A stretch of DNA of 64,000 nucleotides from DASPHG01 sp963748315 (lineage in GTDB: Bacteria > Actinomycetota > Thermoleophilia > Solirubrobacterales > Thermoleophilaceae), in assembly GCA_963748315.1 (NCBI GenBank), contig CAVVIK010000010.1, positions 310,001-374,000 of the forward strand, given 5' to 3'. The notes under the pieces were generated by a model, which searched no databases, was not told where the DNA came from, and worked only from the letters and a program-made list of their open reading frames with translations. The position numbers and the translations under genes are program-made. Below are positions 1-10,521 of the stretch, in pieces (within the stretch, counting starts at the first letter, position 1; each line of letters starts with the position of its first letter).

Positions 1-1334
1 CCGCAGTCGAGAAGGAGCTCGACGCCGCGGCGACGGAGCTCGCGCGCGAGATGAAGATGCCGGGCTTCCGCAAGGGCAAGGTGCCGAAGGAGGTCGTGCT
101 GCGCCAGCTGGGGCGCGAGGCCGTGCTCGACCAGGCGCTCCGCCGCGCACTTCCGGCGTGGTACGAGGAGGCCGTGACGGACGCTCGCGTGGCAACCGTC
201 GGCGACCCGAAGCTGGACCTGACAGGGCTTCCGGAAAAGGGTGACCCGCTCTCGTTCACGATCGAAGTCGGGGTCCGGCCGAAGGCGACGCTCGGCGATT
301 ACAAGGGAGTCGAGGCGGGCCGGCGCGAGGCGCAGGCGACCGACGAGGAGATCGACACGGAGCTCGAGGCGCAGCGCAACGCGCTCGCGTCACTCGAGAA
401 CGTGGACCGAGAGGCCGGCAAGGGCGACTTCGTGGTGCTCGACTTCGTCGGCAAGGTGGACGGCGAGCCGTTCGAGGGGGGAGAGGCGCGCGGGTACCTG
501 CTCGAGCTCGGCTCGCAGCGGCTCATCCCCGGCTTCGAGGAGCAGCTCGAGGGAGCGAAGGCCGGTGAGCGGCGCGACATCACGGTCACCTTCCCCGACG
601 ACTACGGCGCCGAGCAGATGGCCGGCAAGGAGGCCGTGTTCGAAGCCGAGGTCAAGGAGGTCAAGGAGAAGCAGCTTCCCGAGCTCGACGACGACTTCGC
701 CGCCGACGCCGGCGGATTCGACTCGCTCGCCGAGATGCGCGAGGAGATCGGGTCGAAGATCGCCGAGCTGAAGGGACAACAGCTGGAGGGAGAGTTCCGC
801 GAGAACGTGGTCGACGCCGCTGCCGCGAATGCGACGATCGACATCCCGGGTGAGCTGATCGCCTCAAAGGCCTCCGAGATGTGGAACCAGGCCGCGCGCG
901 GCCTGGCGCGGCGCGGCATCCCGCCGGATCAGTACCTCCAGATGACGGGCAAGACCGAGGAGCAGCTCGTCGAGGACGCCAAGCCTGACGCCGAGAAGGC
1001 ACTCCGCCGCGAGGCGGTGCTCGCCGCCGTGATCGCAGCCGAGGGAATCGAGGTCTCGGACGACGAGCTGCTCGACGCGCTGCGCACGGCCGCCACCGCC
1101 GCCGACGGCTCGCAGCCGACCGACGAGGACCTCGTCAAGACACTCGACCGCGCGCGCGAGCAGGGCCGCGACGAGCTCCTGCGCGAGGACATCGCGATGC
1201 GGAAGGCCGTCGATCTCCTTGCCGAGCACGCGAAGCCGATCCCGATCGAGCAGCAGGAGGCGCGCGACAAGCTCTGGACGCCAGAGAAAGAAGCGGCCGA
1301 GAAGAAGTCGAAGATCTGGACGCCGGGCAGCTAG
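1..1334 (+). CDS. tig: Trigger factor, 5' end cut by window
   Basis: Ribosome-associated chaperone and peptidyl-prolyl isomerase that receives nascent chains at the exit tunnel. The reading frame is open from base 3, and the residues before the first Met (16 codons upstream) already look like the ribosome-binding domain, followed by the GFRKGKVP signature, so the true start lies outside the window. A central FKBP-like domain (GDFVVLDFVGKVDGEPF...) begins near codon 140, then comes the long charged helical C-terminal domain. It ends at a CTAG shared with the stop of the convergent gene. Its place just before clpP-clpX is the usual tig-clpP-clpX order. Identity is secure. Confidence 0.95.
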   Translation, partial: AVEKELDAAATELAREMKMPGFRKGKVPKEVVLRQLGREAVLDQALRRALPAWYEEAVTDARVATVGDPKLDLTGLPEKGDPLSFTIEVGVRPKATLGDYKGVEAGRREAQATDEEIDTELEAQRNALASLENVDREAGKGDFVVLDFVGKVDGEPFEGGEARGYLLELGSQRLIPGFEEQLEGAKAGERRDITVTFPDDYGAEQMAGKEAVFEAEVKEVKEKQLPELDDDFAADAGGFDSLAEMREEIGSKIAELKGQQLEGEFRENVVDAAAANATIDIPGELIASKASEMWNQAARGLARRGIPPDQYLQMTGKTEEQLVEDAKPDAEKALRREAVLAAVIAAEGIEVSDDELLDALRTAATAADGSQPTDEDLVKTLDRAREQGRDELLREDIAMRKAVDLLAEHAKPIPIEQQEARDKLWTPEKEAAEKKSKIWTPGS

Positions 1335-2539
1335 GCCCGGGCGACCTCGTACGTGTGGCCGGCGGCGCGCAGCCGGTCGACCAGCGCTCCGTCCATCGCC
1401 GTCGACGGCGTAAGGACGCCGGCGCGGTCGGGGAGGCGGTCCCGGTCACGTGCGAGGCAGAGCGCCGCCTCGCCGAACATCACCGCCGTCGCTGCGTAGC
1501 CCGGGTCTCCCTGCGCGCTGATGCGCGCGACGTATCGCTCGCCCGCGGGCGTGCGCGCGTGTGTATCGATCTTGAAGAACCCCTTCGCCCGCGCCTCCGT
1601 GCTCGGCCCCTCGCCCGCCTTCGGCAGGAACTTGTCGAACAGTGCCCGCGTCGGTCCGAAGGTCATCGCGCCCATCACCGCGCCGAGGCCTCCCGACATG
1701 GCGAGTCCCTTGGCCCGGCCCGCAATCCCCGCGCCCATCGCAGCCGTCTCGCGGTAGCGGAAGCGCCGCCCGTACGCCCAGTCCTGCAGCGCGTTGCTGC
1801 GCCGGACGACGCGCGTGTTGATCGCGGCCATCACGAACGGCCCCAGCCACTCGCCGATCTCCTTGTCCTCCACCGGGAGGCGCACATCGGACTCGTCACC
1901 GAGGTCCGGCTCCGCCGACCGGTCGGGGCTCAGCCCGTAGGGGTCGGCCAGCAGCTTGCGTGCACCGCTGTCCGCCTTTGCCTCGTCGAGCATGCCCTTC
2001 ATCGAGTCGAGCGTTCCGCCGCTCGGGCCGCCCTTCATCGCGCGGACCACGAGGGTCGTGTCCTCGAGCTCGCCGGCCTCCTGGTGCAGTAGCCACACAC
2101 CGAGGTCCGAGGGGATCGAGTCGAAGCCGCAGCAGTGGACGATCCGAGCGCCGCTCGCCGCCGCCCGCTCGTGGCAGCGGTCGATCGAGTCGCGGATGAA
2201 GAGCGGCTCGCCGGTCAGGTCGATGTAATCGGTGCCCGCGTCGGCGCATGCCTCGACCAGCGGCATGCCGTACTTGCGATAGGGCCCGACCGTCGTAGCG
2301 ACGACGCGGCAGCGCTCCGCGAGCGCCTTCAGCTGTGCGGCGTCGGACGAGTCGGCCACGATCGTCGGCCAGTCCTTGCCGATCTCTGACTTCACGCGCG
2401 CGAGCTTCTCCTCCGACCGGCCCCCGAGCCCGATCCTCGTGCCTTCCGGCGCATGCCTGGCGAGGTACTCCGCGGTGAGCTTCCCGACGAAGCCGGTTGC
2501 GCCAAAGACGACGATGTCCAGCTCGCGGTTGCCCTCCAT
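1331..2539 (-). CDS. Saccharopine dehydrogenase-like / trans-acting enoyl reductase family protein
   Basis: Probable NAD(P)-dependent oxidoreductase of about 402 aa. The N-terminus is a Rossmann fold with the glycine motif VVFGATGFVGK, followed by GGRSEEKL and the segment VGPYRKYGMPLVEACADAGT, which are typical of the saccharopine dehydrogenase-like family that includes mycobacterial trans-acting enoyl reductases. The ATG at 2539 was chosen because it sits directly before the first beta strand; the frame is open for 29 more codons upstream but those lie in the clpP promoter region. The substrate cannot be read from sequence; a lipid or polyketide enoyl group is known for some relatives. Its stop codon overlaps the tig stop. 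Confidence 0.8.
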   Translation of the reverse strand: MEGNRELDIVVFGATGFVGKLTAEYLARHAPEGTRIGLGGRSEEKLARVKSEIGKDWPTIVADSSDAAQLKALAERCRVVATTVGPYRKYGMPLVEACADAGTDYIDLTGEPLFIRDSIDRCHERAAASGARIVHCCGFDSIPSDLGVWLLHQEAGELEDTTLVVRAMKGGPSGGTLDSMKGMLDEAKADSGARKLLADPYGLSPDRSAEPDLGDESDVRLPVEDKEIGEWLGPFVMAAINTRVVRRSNALQDWAYGRRFRYRETAAMGAGIAGRAKGLAMSGGLGAVMGAMTFGPTRALFDKFLPKAGEGPSTEARAKGFFKIDTHARTPAGERYVARISAQGDPGYAATAVMFGEAALCLARDRDRLPDRAGVLTPSTAMDGALVDRLRAAGHTYEVARA

Positions 2540-2559
2540 GGACGGAGACGCTACCTGGC

Positions 2560-2565
2560 TAGACT
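2560..2565 (+). promoter_or_regulatory. Candidate clpP -10 element (GCTAGACT)
   Basis: TAGACT lies 60 nt before the clpP start in the gap between the divergent oxidoreductase and clpP. The same GCTAGACT octamer occurs before mreB (11803-11810) and rplU (20701-20708). No convincing TTGACA-like -35 was seen at normal spacing. Confidence 0.4.
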
Positions 2566-2625
2566 CGGGCGCACCTTCCCACTCGGGAGGAATCCCCTGA
2601 AGCACACGAAACAAAGCGAGAGCCA

Positions 2626-3210
2626 ATGAGCCCCCTTGTCCCGATGGTCGTCGAGCAGACCTCTCGCGGAGAGCGCGCGTTCGACATCTACTCCCGCCTC
2701 CTGAACGAGCGCATCGTGTTCCTCGGCACGCCCGTGACGGACGAGATCGCGAACCTGATCGTCGCTCAGCTCCTGCACCTCCAGGCCGAGGATCCGGACA
2801 AGGACATCTCGCTCTACATCAACTCGCCCGGCGGCTCCGTCTACGCGGGCCTCGCCATCTACGACACGATGCAGTACATCAAGCCCGACGTCCAGACGAT
2901 CTGCGTCGGGATCGCGATGTCGATGGGCGCGCTGCTGCTCTCCGGCGGCGCTGCAGGCAAGCGCATGTCGCTGCCCAACGCGAAAATCCTGATCCACCAG
3001 GTGTCGTCGAGCTTCCAGGGCCAGGCGACCGATATCGAGATCCACGCGAAGGAGATCATCGATACGCGCAACCGGCTGGACGAGATCCTCGCTCACCACA
3101 CGAAGAAGGACCTCGAAAAGGTGGCCAGCGATACCGAGCGCGACTACTTTATGTCTGCCGAAGAGGCGAAGGAATACGGGATCATCGATCGCGTGATCGA
3201 ACCCGCATAG
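2626..3210 (+). CDS. clpP: ATP-dependent Clp protease proteolytic subunit
   Basis: Cytosolic serine protease that forms the double-heptamer chamber fed by ClpX. The 194-aa length is normal. The catalytic triad is visible: Ser99 in IAMSMGALLLSGG, His124 in ILIHQVSS and Asp173 in TERDYF. The NSPGGSVYAG substrate-binding strand is at residues 66-75. The ATG at 2626 has a purine-rich GAGAG stretch upstream; a second in-frame ATG six codons downstream is possible because clpP products are often processed near there. Six bases separate it from clpX, so the two are co-transcribed. Confidence 0.97.
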   Translation: MSPLVPMVVEQTSRGERAFDIYSRLLNERIVFLGTPVTDEIANLIVAQLLHLQAEDPDKDISLYINSPGGSVYAGLAIYDTMQYIKPDVQTICVGIAMSMGALLLSGGAAGKRMSLPNAKILIHQVSSSFQGQATDIEIHAKEIIDTRNRLDEILAHHTKKDLEKVASDTERDYFMSAEEAKEYGIIDRVIEPA

Positions 3211-3216
3211 ACCCTG

Positions 3217-4494
<1,278 letters not shown>

Positions 4495-4495
4495 C

Positions 4496-4945
4496 TCACT
4501 CGCCGCAGTCCTCGAACCCGTAGTCCCTGGCGGCCTTGTCCGCCTCGTAGAACGGGTCCTGAGGGGTGTCGGACGCCTGCACGACGGCGACCGCCTCCTG
4601 CGGGTCCTGGATCTCGGCCGCTTCGTCGGTTGCCGCGTCGGCCTGGTCGAGGATCGAGTTGATCTCGTCCTCCTCGCCGTCGGGCATCTCGAGCTCCCGC
4701 ACGTCGTCGATCGTCTCGCGCTGCACCGGGATCAGATCCTTGAGGACTGCGAGGACCTCGTCGGCGGTGGGGTTCTGCGGATCCTGGAATGCCTCGCCGG
4801 CGATCTCTTCCGCTCGCTGGTCTCCTTCGCGGCAGATCGCGTCGGCGTCCTCGATGAACTCGGCCTTCGACGGGCCGCTGTCACCGCCACACGACGCGAG
4901 GGAGAGTGCAACTACGAACGGGGGAAGGAGAGATTTGCGAAGCAT
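4496..4945 (-). CDS. Small acidic lipoprotein of unknown function
   Basis: A 149-aa protein beginning MLRKSLLPPFVVALSLASCGG. The lipobox LASC is at residues 16-19, so the mature protein should be a lipid-anchored envelope protein starting at Cys19. The mature part is strongly acidic and rich in Glu, Asp and Gln with predicted helices; a late Cys (EDCGE end) could pair with the early FIEDADAICREG cysteine. This pattern (Cys-containing ADAICRE-type helix) recurs in small actinobacterial lipoproteins, but no function is known to me. The ATG at 4945 was chosen because it places the signal peptide at the N-terminus. Divergent from the next gene. Confidence 0.75.
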   Translation of the reverse strand: MLRKSLLPPFVVALSLASCGGDSGPSKAEFIEDADAICREGDQRAEEIAGEAFQDPQNPTADEVLAVLKDLIPVQRETIDDVRELEMPDGEEDEINSILDQADAATDEAAEIQDPQEAVAVVQASDTPQDPFYEADKAARDYGFEDCGE

Positions 4946-5003
4946 CTGGACGTACTGACCGGGATCGGCGGGCCTCAACCATTTCGGCTGTAGGCTCGCC
5001 CGC

Positions 5004-5672
5004 GTGAAGGAGCTGGCGCCCGGTCTCTGGCAGTTGCGGGGGTTCCCGCCGCAGGGCATCAACGTCTACTTGATGGGCGATGTGCTGGTCGATGCAGCCA
5101 CCAAACGCGCGGGCCGGCGGATCTTGAAGCAGCTGGAGGGCAGGCAAGTCACGGCGCACGCGCTCACTCACGCCCACCCCGACCATCAGGGCGCGAGCCA
5201 CGAGGTCTGCACGGCGCTCGGGATCCCGTTCTGGGTCGGCGAGCGCGACGCTGACGCCGCCGAAGATCCGCGCCTGATCGAGGAGCGCCAGCCGCACACG
5301 TGGCTGAACGGCGTGATCAGGCGCTTCTGGACGGGGCCGGGCCATCCCGTGGACCGGCAGCTGCGCGAGGGGGACACGGTCGCCGGTTTCACCGTGCTGG
5401 ACGTTCCCGGCCACTCCGCCGGCCACGTGGCCTTCTGGCGCGAGTCGGATCGCGTCCTCGTGCTCGGCGATGTCCTGAACAACATGGACGTCGTCACGGG
5501 CAGGCGGGGGCTCTACGAACCGAAGCGGGCCTTCACGCCGGACCCCGACCGCAACCGCGAGTCGATCCGCCGCGTGGCGGCGCTCAGGCCGGAGCTCGCC
5601 TGCTTCGGCCACGGCCCTCCGTTGAGGGACCCGGCGGCACTCGCCGAGTTCGCCGCGGGATTGCCTGCTTGA
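5004..5672 (+). CDS. MBL-fold metallo-hydrolase
   Basis: Metallo-beta-lactamase-fold hydrolase of 222 aa. The metal-binding motif THAHPDH (HxHxDH) is at residues 54-60; further ligands are the His in VPGHSAGH, the Asp in VLVLGDVL and the His in CFGHGPP. Such proteins hydrolyse thioesters, lactones or phosphodiesters; the substrate cannot be told here. The start is GTG, with TAGGCT at 4991-4996 and a 7-nt gap, the pattern of a leaderless message in this genome. valS begins 11 bp downstream. Confidence 0.85.
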   Translation: MKELAPGLWQLRGFPPQGINVYLMGDVLVDAATKRAGRRILKQLEGRQVTAHALTHAHPDHQGASHEVCTALGIPFWVGERDADAAEDPRLIEERQPHTWLNGVIRRFWTGPGHPVDRQLREGDTVAGFTVLDVPGHSAGHVAFWRESDRVLVLGDVLNNMDVVTGRRGLYEPKRAFTPDPDRNRESIRRVAALRPELACFGHGPPLRDPAALAEFAAGLPA

Positions 5673-5683
5673 CTTCCCGCCGG

Positions 5684-8221
5684 ATGGCGGTTGACAGGCT
5701 GGAACAGCTCGAGGGGCGCACGCGCTACGACCCGACGGACGTCGAGGACCGCGTGTTCGCGCGCTGGCTCGAGGCGGGCATCTTCAGCCCCGAGCCGGAG
5801 GGCGACGCCTCCGAGAACTTCTCGATCGCCGTGCCGCCGCCGAACGTCACCGGCGCGCTCCACATGGGGCACGCCCTCAACGGGGCGATTCAGGACCTGC
5901 TGATTCGCCTCAACCGGATGAAGGGCAGGCGCACGAAGTGGATCTTCGGCACGGACCATGCGGGCATCGCGACGCAGATCCAGGTCGAGCGTCAGCTCGA
6001 GGCCGAGGGCACGTCGCGCTCCGAGCTGGGGCGTGCGGCGTTCACCGAGCGTGTCTGGGAGTGGCGCGAGCAGTACGGCGGCACGATCGTCGAGCAGTTC
6101 CGCCGGCTCGGTGCCTCACTCGACTACGGCGACGAGCGCTTCACGATGGACGAGGCGTACGTGCGCGCCGTGATGCACGTCTTCGTCGCGCTGTACGAGA
6201 AGGGCTACATCTACCGCGACACGTACATGGTCAACTGGGATCCGGGGCTGCGATCGGCGATCTCCGACCTCGAGGTCGAGCAGCGCACGGTCGAGGACAC
6301 GCTCTACAAGGTCGACTATCCGCTCGAGGGCGGCTCAGGGTCGCTCACGATCGCGACGGTCCGGCCGGAGACGATCCTCGCCGACACCGCGATCGCGGTC
6401 CACCCGGACGACGAGCGCTACACCCGGCTGATCGGCGAGCACGCGATCCTGCCGCTCGTCGGACGGCGGCTGCCGATCATCGCCGACGAGTACGTCGATC
6501 CCGAGTTCGGCACCGGCGCGCTCAAGATCACCCCGGGCCACGACCCGAACGACTTCGAGATCGGCCGTGCGCACGGGCTCGACGAGGTGACCGTGATCGG
6601 CGAGGACGCACGCATGACCGCGGCCGCGGGCGAGGCGTTCGAGGGGCTGCACGTCGACGAGGCGCGCAATGCGGTCGTGGCGGCGCTGCGGAAGGAAGGG
6701 CTCATCTCCGGGACGCAGCCGTTCGTGCACGAGGTGCCGCACTCGCACCGGTCCGGCCAGCGGATCGAGCCGTTGATCTCGCTTCAGTGGTTCTGCGACA
6801 TGACGAAGCTCGCGGAGCCGGCGATCGCCGCCGCGAAGGACGGCAGCCTCCGCTTCCACCCCGAGCGGCCTCACCGCCAGGTCTACCTCAACTGGCTCGA
6901 GAACATCCGGCCCTGGTGCATCTCGCGCCAGCTCTGGTGGGGCCATCAACTGCCGGTCTGGTACCGGGGCGACGAGACGTACGTGGGAATGGAGCCGCCG
7001 GAGGGCGACGGCTGGGTGCGCGACCCGGACGTGCTCGACACTTGGTTCTCGTCGGCCCTGTGGCCGTTCGCGACGCTCGGCTGGCCGGACGAGACGCCGG
7101 CGCTGAAGGCCTTCTACCCGACCGACGTGCTGTCGACAGCGCGCGACATCCTGTTCCTCTGGGTCGCACGGATGGTGATGATGGGCGTCGAGTTCACCGG
7201 CGAGCTGCCGTTCCGGGACGTCGTGGTCCACTCGGTGATCCAAGCGCCGGACGGCCGGCGGATGTCGAAGTCTCTCGGAACCGGGATCGACCCGATCGAC
7301 CTGATCGACTCGCACAGCGCTGATGCACTGCGATTCGGGCTGCTCGCGATGGCGTCGGGACAGGATGTGCGCTTCAACGAGGAGCGCGTCAAGCAGGGCG
7401 CCGACCTCGCGAACAAGCTGTGGAACGCGTCGCGGCTCGTGCTGCTGCGGGTGGAGGACGTCGACGCGGAGCCGCGCACAGAGGCCGTCGAGGACCGCTG
7501 GATCGTCTCGCGCCTCGAGCGGCTGACGGAACGGGTCACCGAGCTGTACGAGGGCTTCGCGATGTCGCACGCGGCGCTCGAGCTCTACGAGGGCTTCTGG
7601 ACCGATGTCTGCGACTGGTACCTCGAGCTCGTGAAGCCGCGGCTCTACGGCGACGCGCCGCCGTCAGCGACGCTCCTGTGGGTGCTCGAGCGGACACTGA
7701 CGCTCCTCCACCCGATCATGCCCTTCGTCACCGAGGAGATCTGGTCGTACATGCCTGGCGACCGCGGGCTGCTGGCGGCATCCTCGTGGCCGACGCCCGA
7801 TCCCAGCTTGATCGACGACGAGGCCGAGGAGCTCGTCGGCGACGCGATCGCCACGGTGACCGCGCTGCGCCGGTACCGCGACGAGGCCGGCGTGCCGGCG
7901 CGCGCGACGCTTCGCGCTCGGGTGTCAGCGCAGTCGCCGCTCCAGGATCACGTCGCGCGGCTCGCGCGGGTCGAGTTCACCGACGACGGTGACGAGTCGG
8001 TCGCGACGGTCGGGGCCATCGAGATCCTTCCCTCCGATGATGTCTCGGCGGCCGACCAGGCCGCGCGTGTCGACGCGCGCCGTTCCACCCTCGAGGCGGA
8101 GATCGCGCGCGCGGAGGCCAAGCTCGCCAACGACGGCTTCGTCAAGAAGGCGCCGCCGGACGTGGTCGAGCGCGAGCGCGAGAAGCTCGAGCGCTTCCGA
8201 GCCGAACTCGAGTCGCTATGA
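5684..8221 (+). CDS. valS: Valyl-tRNA synthetase
   Basis: Class I aminoacyl-tRNA synthetase of about 845 aa that charges tRNA-Val and edits threonine. The HIGH motif is HMGH at 60-63, the KMSKS motif is RMSKS at 526-530, and the CP1 editing domain carries the ATVRPETILADTA segment. The C-terminus ends in the expected coiled coil (KLANDGFVKKAPPDVVEREREK). The ATG at 5684 is preferred; an in-frame TTG lies five codons earlier. The stop overlaps the folC start by 4 nt (ATGA). Confidence 0.97.
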   Translation: MAVDRLEQLEGRTRYDPTDVEDRVFARWLEAGIFSPEPEGDASENFSIAVPPPNVTGALHMGHALNGAIQDLLIRLNRMKGRRTKWIFGTDHAGIATQIQVERQLEAEGTSRSELGRAAFTERVWEWREQYGGTIVEQFRRLGASLDYGDERFTMDEAYVRAVMHVFVALYEKGYIYRDTYMVNWDPGLRSAISDLEVEQRTVEDTLYKVDYPLEGGSGSLTIATVRPETILADTAIAVHPDDERYTRLIGEHAILPLVGRRLPIIADEYVDPEFGTGALKITPGHDPNDFEIGRAHGLDEVTVIGEDARMTAAAGEAFEGLHVDEARNAVVAALRKEGLISGTQPFVHEVPHSHRSGQRIEPLISLQWFCDMTKLAEPAIAAAKDGSLRFHPERPHRQVYLNWLENIRPWCISRQLWWGHQLPVWYRGDETYVGMEPPEGDGWVRDPDVLDTWFSSALWPFATLGWPDETPALKAFYPTDVLSTARDILFLWVARMVMMGVEFTGELPFRDVVVHSVIQAPDGRRMSKSLGTGIDPIDLIDSHSADALRFGLLAMASGQDVRFNEERVKQGADLANKLWNASRLVLLRVEDVDAEPRTEAVEDRWIVSRLERLTERVTELYEGFAMSHAALELYEGFWTDVCDWYLELVKPRLYGDAPPSATLLWVLERTLTLLHPIMPFVTEEIWSYMPGDRGLLAASSWPTPDPSLIDDEAEELVGDAIATVTALRRYRDEAGVPARATLRARVSAQSPLQDHVARLARVEFTDDGDESVATVGAIEILPSDDVSAADQAARVDARRSTLEAEIARAEAKLANDGFVKKAPPDVVEREREKLERFRAELESL

Positions 8222-9447
8222 CGTCGCGCGAGGCGGAGGAGTACCTCCTAGGGCTCGAGCTGTTCGGGATGCGGTTCGGGCTCGACCGCATGCACAAGCT
8301 GATGACGGTGCTCGGCATGCCGCAGCGGCGGTTCGCGTCGATCCACGTCGTCGGCTCGAACGGCAAGTCGTCGACCGTCCGGATGATCGCGGCGATCCTC
8401 GAGCGCCACGGGCTGCGGACCGGCTCGTACACATCTCCCCATCTGGCGACGTTCGCCGAGCGCGTCGAGGTGGGGGAGCGGCCGCTTCCCGAACCCGCCT
8501 TCGCCGCCGCGGTGGCGCGGGCCGCCCACGCCGCCGAGCTCGTCAACCGCACGCTCGCCGACGACGACGAGGTGACTCAGTTCGAGGCGCTGACGGCCGC
8601 CGCCTACCACGCGCTCGCGAGCAGCGGTGTGGAGGTGGCCGTGATCGAGGCGGGCCTCGGCGGGCGCTACGACGCGACGAACGTGATCCCGTCGAAGGTG
8701 CAGGTGCTGACGACCGTCGGCCTCGAGCACACCCGCTGGCTGGGCCCGACGATCAAGGACATCGCCGGGGAGAAGCTCGCGGTCGTCCGCGACCACGCGA
8801 CGCTCGTGACGGGGCCGCTCGAGCCCGAGGCGAGCGCAGTGGCTCGCGAGGTCGTGGCGGCTCGTCACGCTCGTCACGTAGAGGTCACGGAACCGTGGCG
8901 CGGCCCGCTGGGACCGCGCGGCGACTTCCAGCGCTGGAACTTCGCCGTCGCCGCGGCCGCCGCCAGCGCCTTCGTCGAGCCGCGCAATCTGTGCGTCGCG
9001 ATCACGATGCGGCAGCGGCCGGGCGGCGCGGAGTCGAATTCCGGGCCGGCTGGAGGCAGATCGCCGACTCTCCGCTGACGCTCATCGACAGCGCTCACAA
9101 TCCCGATGGCGCGCGCGCCCTGGCGCAGGCCGCTCGAGGGACAGCGTTTCACCGGCGTCGTCGCGATCCTCGACGACAAGGACGCCGCTGCGATGCTTCG
9201 AGAGCTGCTGCCTCTCTTCGACCGGGTCGTGTTCACTCGCTCGGCGAACCCGCGAAGCCTTCCGCCGGCGACGCTCGAGTCGCTCTCTACCCAGCTAGGC
9301 GGCCCGCCTGCGACGGTGGTCCTGGATCCCAAGCGGGCGCTCGAGCGGGCCCGAGAGATCGGGCGCCCGGTCCTCGCCACCGGCTCGATCTACCTGATCG
9401 CCGACCTGGTCACAGAGCGCCGCGGCGTCCGAGCCTCCACACTGTGA
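8218..9447 (+). CDS. folC: Folylpolyglutamate / dihydrofolate synthase, two compensating frameshifts
   Basis: Mur-ligase-family enzyme adding glutamate to folates. Frame 1 encodes the ATP-binding part with HVVGSNGKSSTVR and the YTSPHL segment. Near 9021-9027 the homologous frame moves: PGR plus VEFRAGWRQIADSP and the DSAHNPDGARAL motif (the family's DGAHNP) are in another frame, then near 9129 the frame returns for QRFTGVVAILDDKD to the end at 9447. Adding one C near 9024 and removing one C near 9130 restores a single open frame with all family motifs. Both sites are short C runs and the indels cancel, so a consensus error is more likely than a dead gene, since folate synthesis is normally essential. 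It overlaps valS by 4 nt. Confidence 0.88.
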
Positions 9448-9451
9448 GACC

Positions 9452-9568
9452 GTGAACGACGACAGCCCGAGCATCATCCTCATGATCGGCTTCGTCGCCC
9501 TCGTGGTGGCGACCGTGATCCTGTTCTTCTTCGGGATCGGCTACCTGCTCGGGCGGCTGTTCCTGTAG
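9452..9568 (+). CDS. 38-aa single-pass membrane peptide
   Basis: A short GTG-started frame 4 bp after folC, encoding MNDDSPSI followed by one long hydrophobic helix (residues 8-36, ending YLLGRLFL). Charged residues are only at the N-terminus and one Arg near the end, as expected for a small inner-membrane protein. It sits between folC and the zinc-ribbon membrane gene in the same direction. No function is recognised; it is supported by position, direction and the clean transmembrane helix only. Confidence 0.5.
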   Translation: MNDDSPSIILMIGFVALVVATVILFFFGIGYLLGRLFL

Positions 9569-9596
9569 ACGCCCGCCGATACACTGGCCGCTCCTG

Positions 9597-10097
9597 ATGG
9601 GCGCCCTCGCCGTCTTCGGCATCACAGACGACACGCTGAACCTGGTGGTCAACCTCCTGTTGCTCTGCCTGGTCGTCCTCTACTTCGCGCTCATCTACTG
9701 GACCTACGCGGACGCGAAGCGGCGCATCGAGGACCCGATGCTCGTCGGCTGTGCGACGGCCGCGGCGTGCTTCCCGTTCATCGGAGCGGTCGTCTACATG
9801 ATCGTCCGCCCGCCCGAGTTCCTCGAGGACCAGCGCGAGCGCGAGCTTGAGATCGCCGCCGCGGAGGCGCGCTTGGCCGACATGGACCACCTCGCGTGCC
9901 CCTACTGCGACTTCGACATCGAGAAGAGCTTCCTGCGCTGCCCAAGCTGCCTGCGCCGGCTGAAGGAGCCGTGCGCCACCTGCGGCAAGCCGCTCGACCC
10001 GCGCTGGAAGATCTGCCCGTACTGCGAGGCCGAGATCGGGCAGGCGCAGCCGCGCCGCCGCCGCCCGACGACGCAGCAGCAAGCCGTAAGCCCCTGA
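9597..10097 (+). CDS. Membrane protein with cytoplasmic double zinc ribbon
   Basis: A 166-aa protein. Two hydrophobic helices occur at about residues 12-36 and 48-69, the first ending in YWTYADAKRR. After a coiled-coil linker (residues 75-95) come three to four CxxC knuckles: CPYCDFD, CPSCLRR, CATCGKP and CPYCEAE, that is a double zinc-ribbon fold, then an Arg/Gln tail. The ATG is preceded by TACACT at 9580-9585. Role unknown; zinc ribbons of this kind usually bind protein partners or nucleic acid. It is 19 bp upstream of ndk. Confidence 0.75.
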   Translation: MGALAVFGITDDTLNLVVNLLLLCLVVLYFALIYWTYADAKRRIEDPMLVGCATAAACFPFIGAVVYMIVRPPEFLEDQRERELEIAAAEARLADMDHLACPYCDFDIEKSFLRCPSCLRRLKEPCATCGKPLDPRWKICPYCEAEIGQAQPRRRRPTTQQQAVSP

Positions 10098-10116
10098 TCG
10101 ATCGAAAGGACCCGTC

Positions 10117-10521
10117 TTGGACCGGACTCTGATCCTGGTGAAGCCCGATGCGTTCGCGCGCAACCTGACCGGCGAGATCATCGCCCGCTTCGAGCGCAAG
10201 GGGCTCAGGATCGTCGCGCTCAAGCACATGCAGATGGATCGCGACCTCGCTTCCCAGCACTACGCAGAGCACGAGGGCAAGCCGTTCTTCGGGGAGCTCG
10301 TGGAGTTCATCACCAGCGGGCCGCTCGTCGCGATGGTGCTCGAGGGCCACGAGGCGGTCACCGCCGCGCGCCAGGTCATCGGCGCGACCAACCCGCTCGA
10401 GGCGACGACGGGCTCGATCCGCGGCGACTACGCGGTCGAGGTCGGCCAGAACATGGTCCACGGCTCGGATTCGAACGAGTCCGCCGAGCGCGAGGCGAAG
10501 CTCTTCTTCCCGGAGCTCTAG
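10117..10521 (+). CDS. ndk: Nucleoside diphosphate kinase
   Basis: Balances NTP and dNTP pools by phosphate transfer through a histidine. The catalytic His115 lies in the signature NMVHGSDS, and the N-terminus LILVKPDAFARNL and the RGDYAVE loop are canonical. The length of 134 aa is typical. The start is TTG, supported by a GAAAGGA ribosome-binding site about 10 nt upstream. Its stop overlaps the maf start by one base (TAGTG). Confidence 0.97.
   Translation: MDRTLILVKPDAFARNLTGEIIARFERKGLRIVALKHMQMDRDLASQHYAEHEGKPFFGELVEFITSGPLVAMVLEGHEAVTAARQVIGATNPLEATTGSIRGDYAVEVGQNMVHGSDSNESAEREAKLFFPEL

Noticed and set aside
8218..9447. folC as a pseudogene
   Set aside because: The two breaks cancel exactly, every family motif survives and the enzyme is normally essential; base error is simpler.
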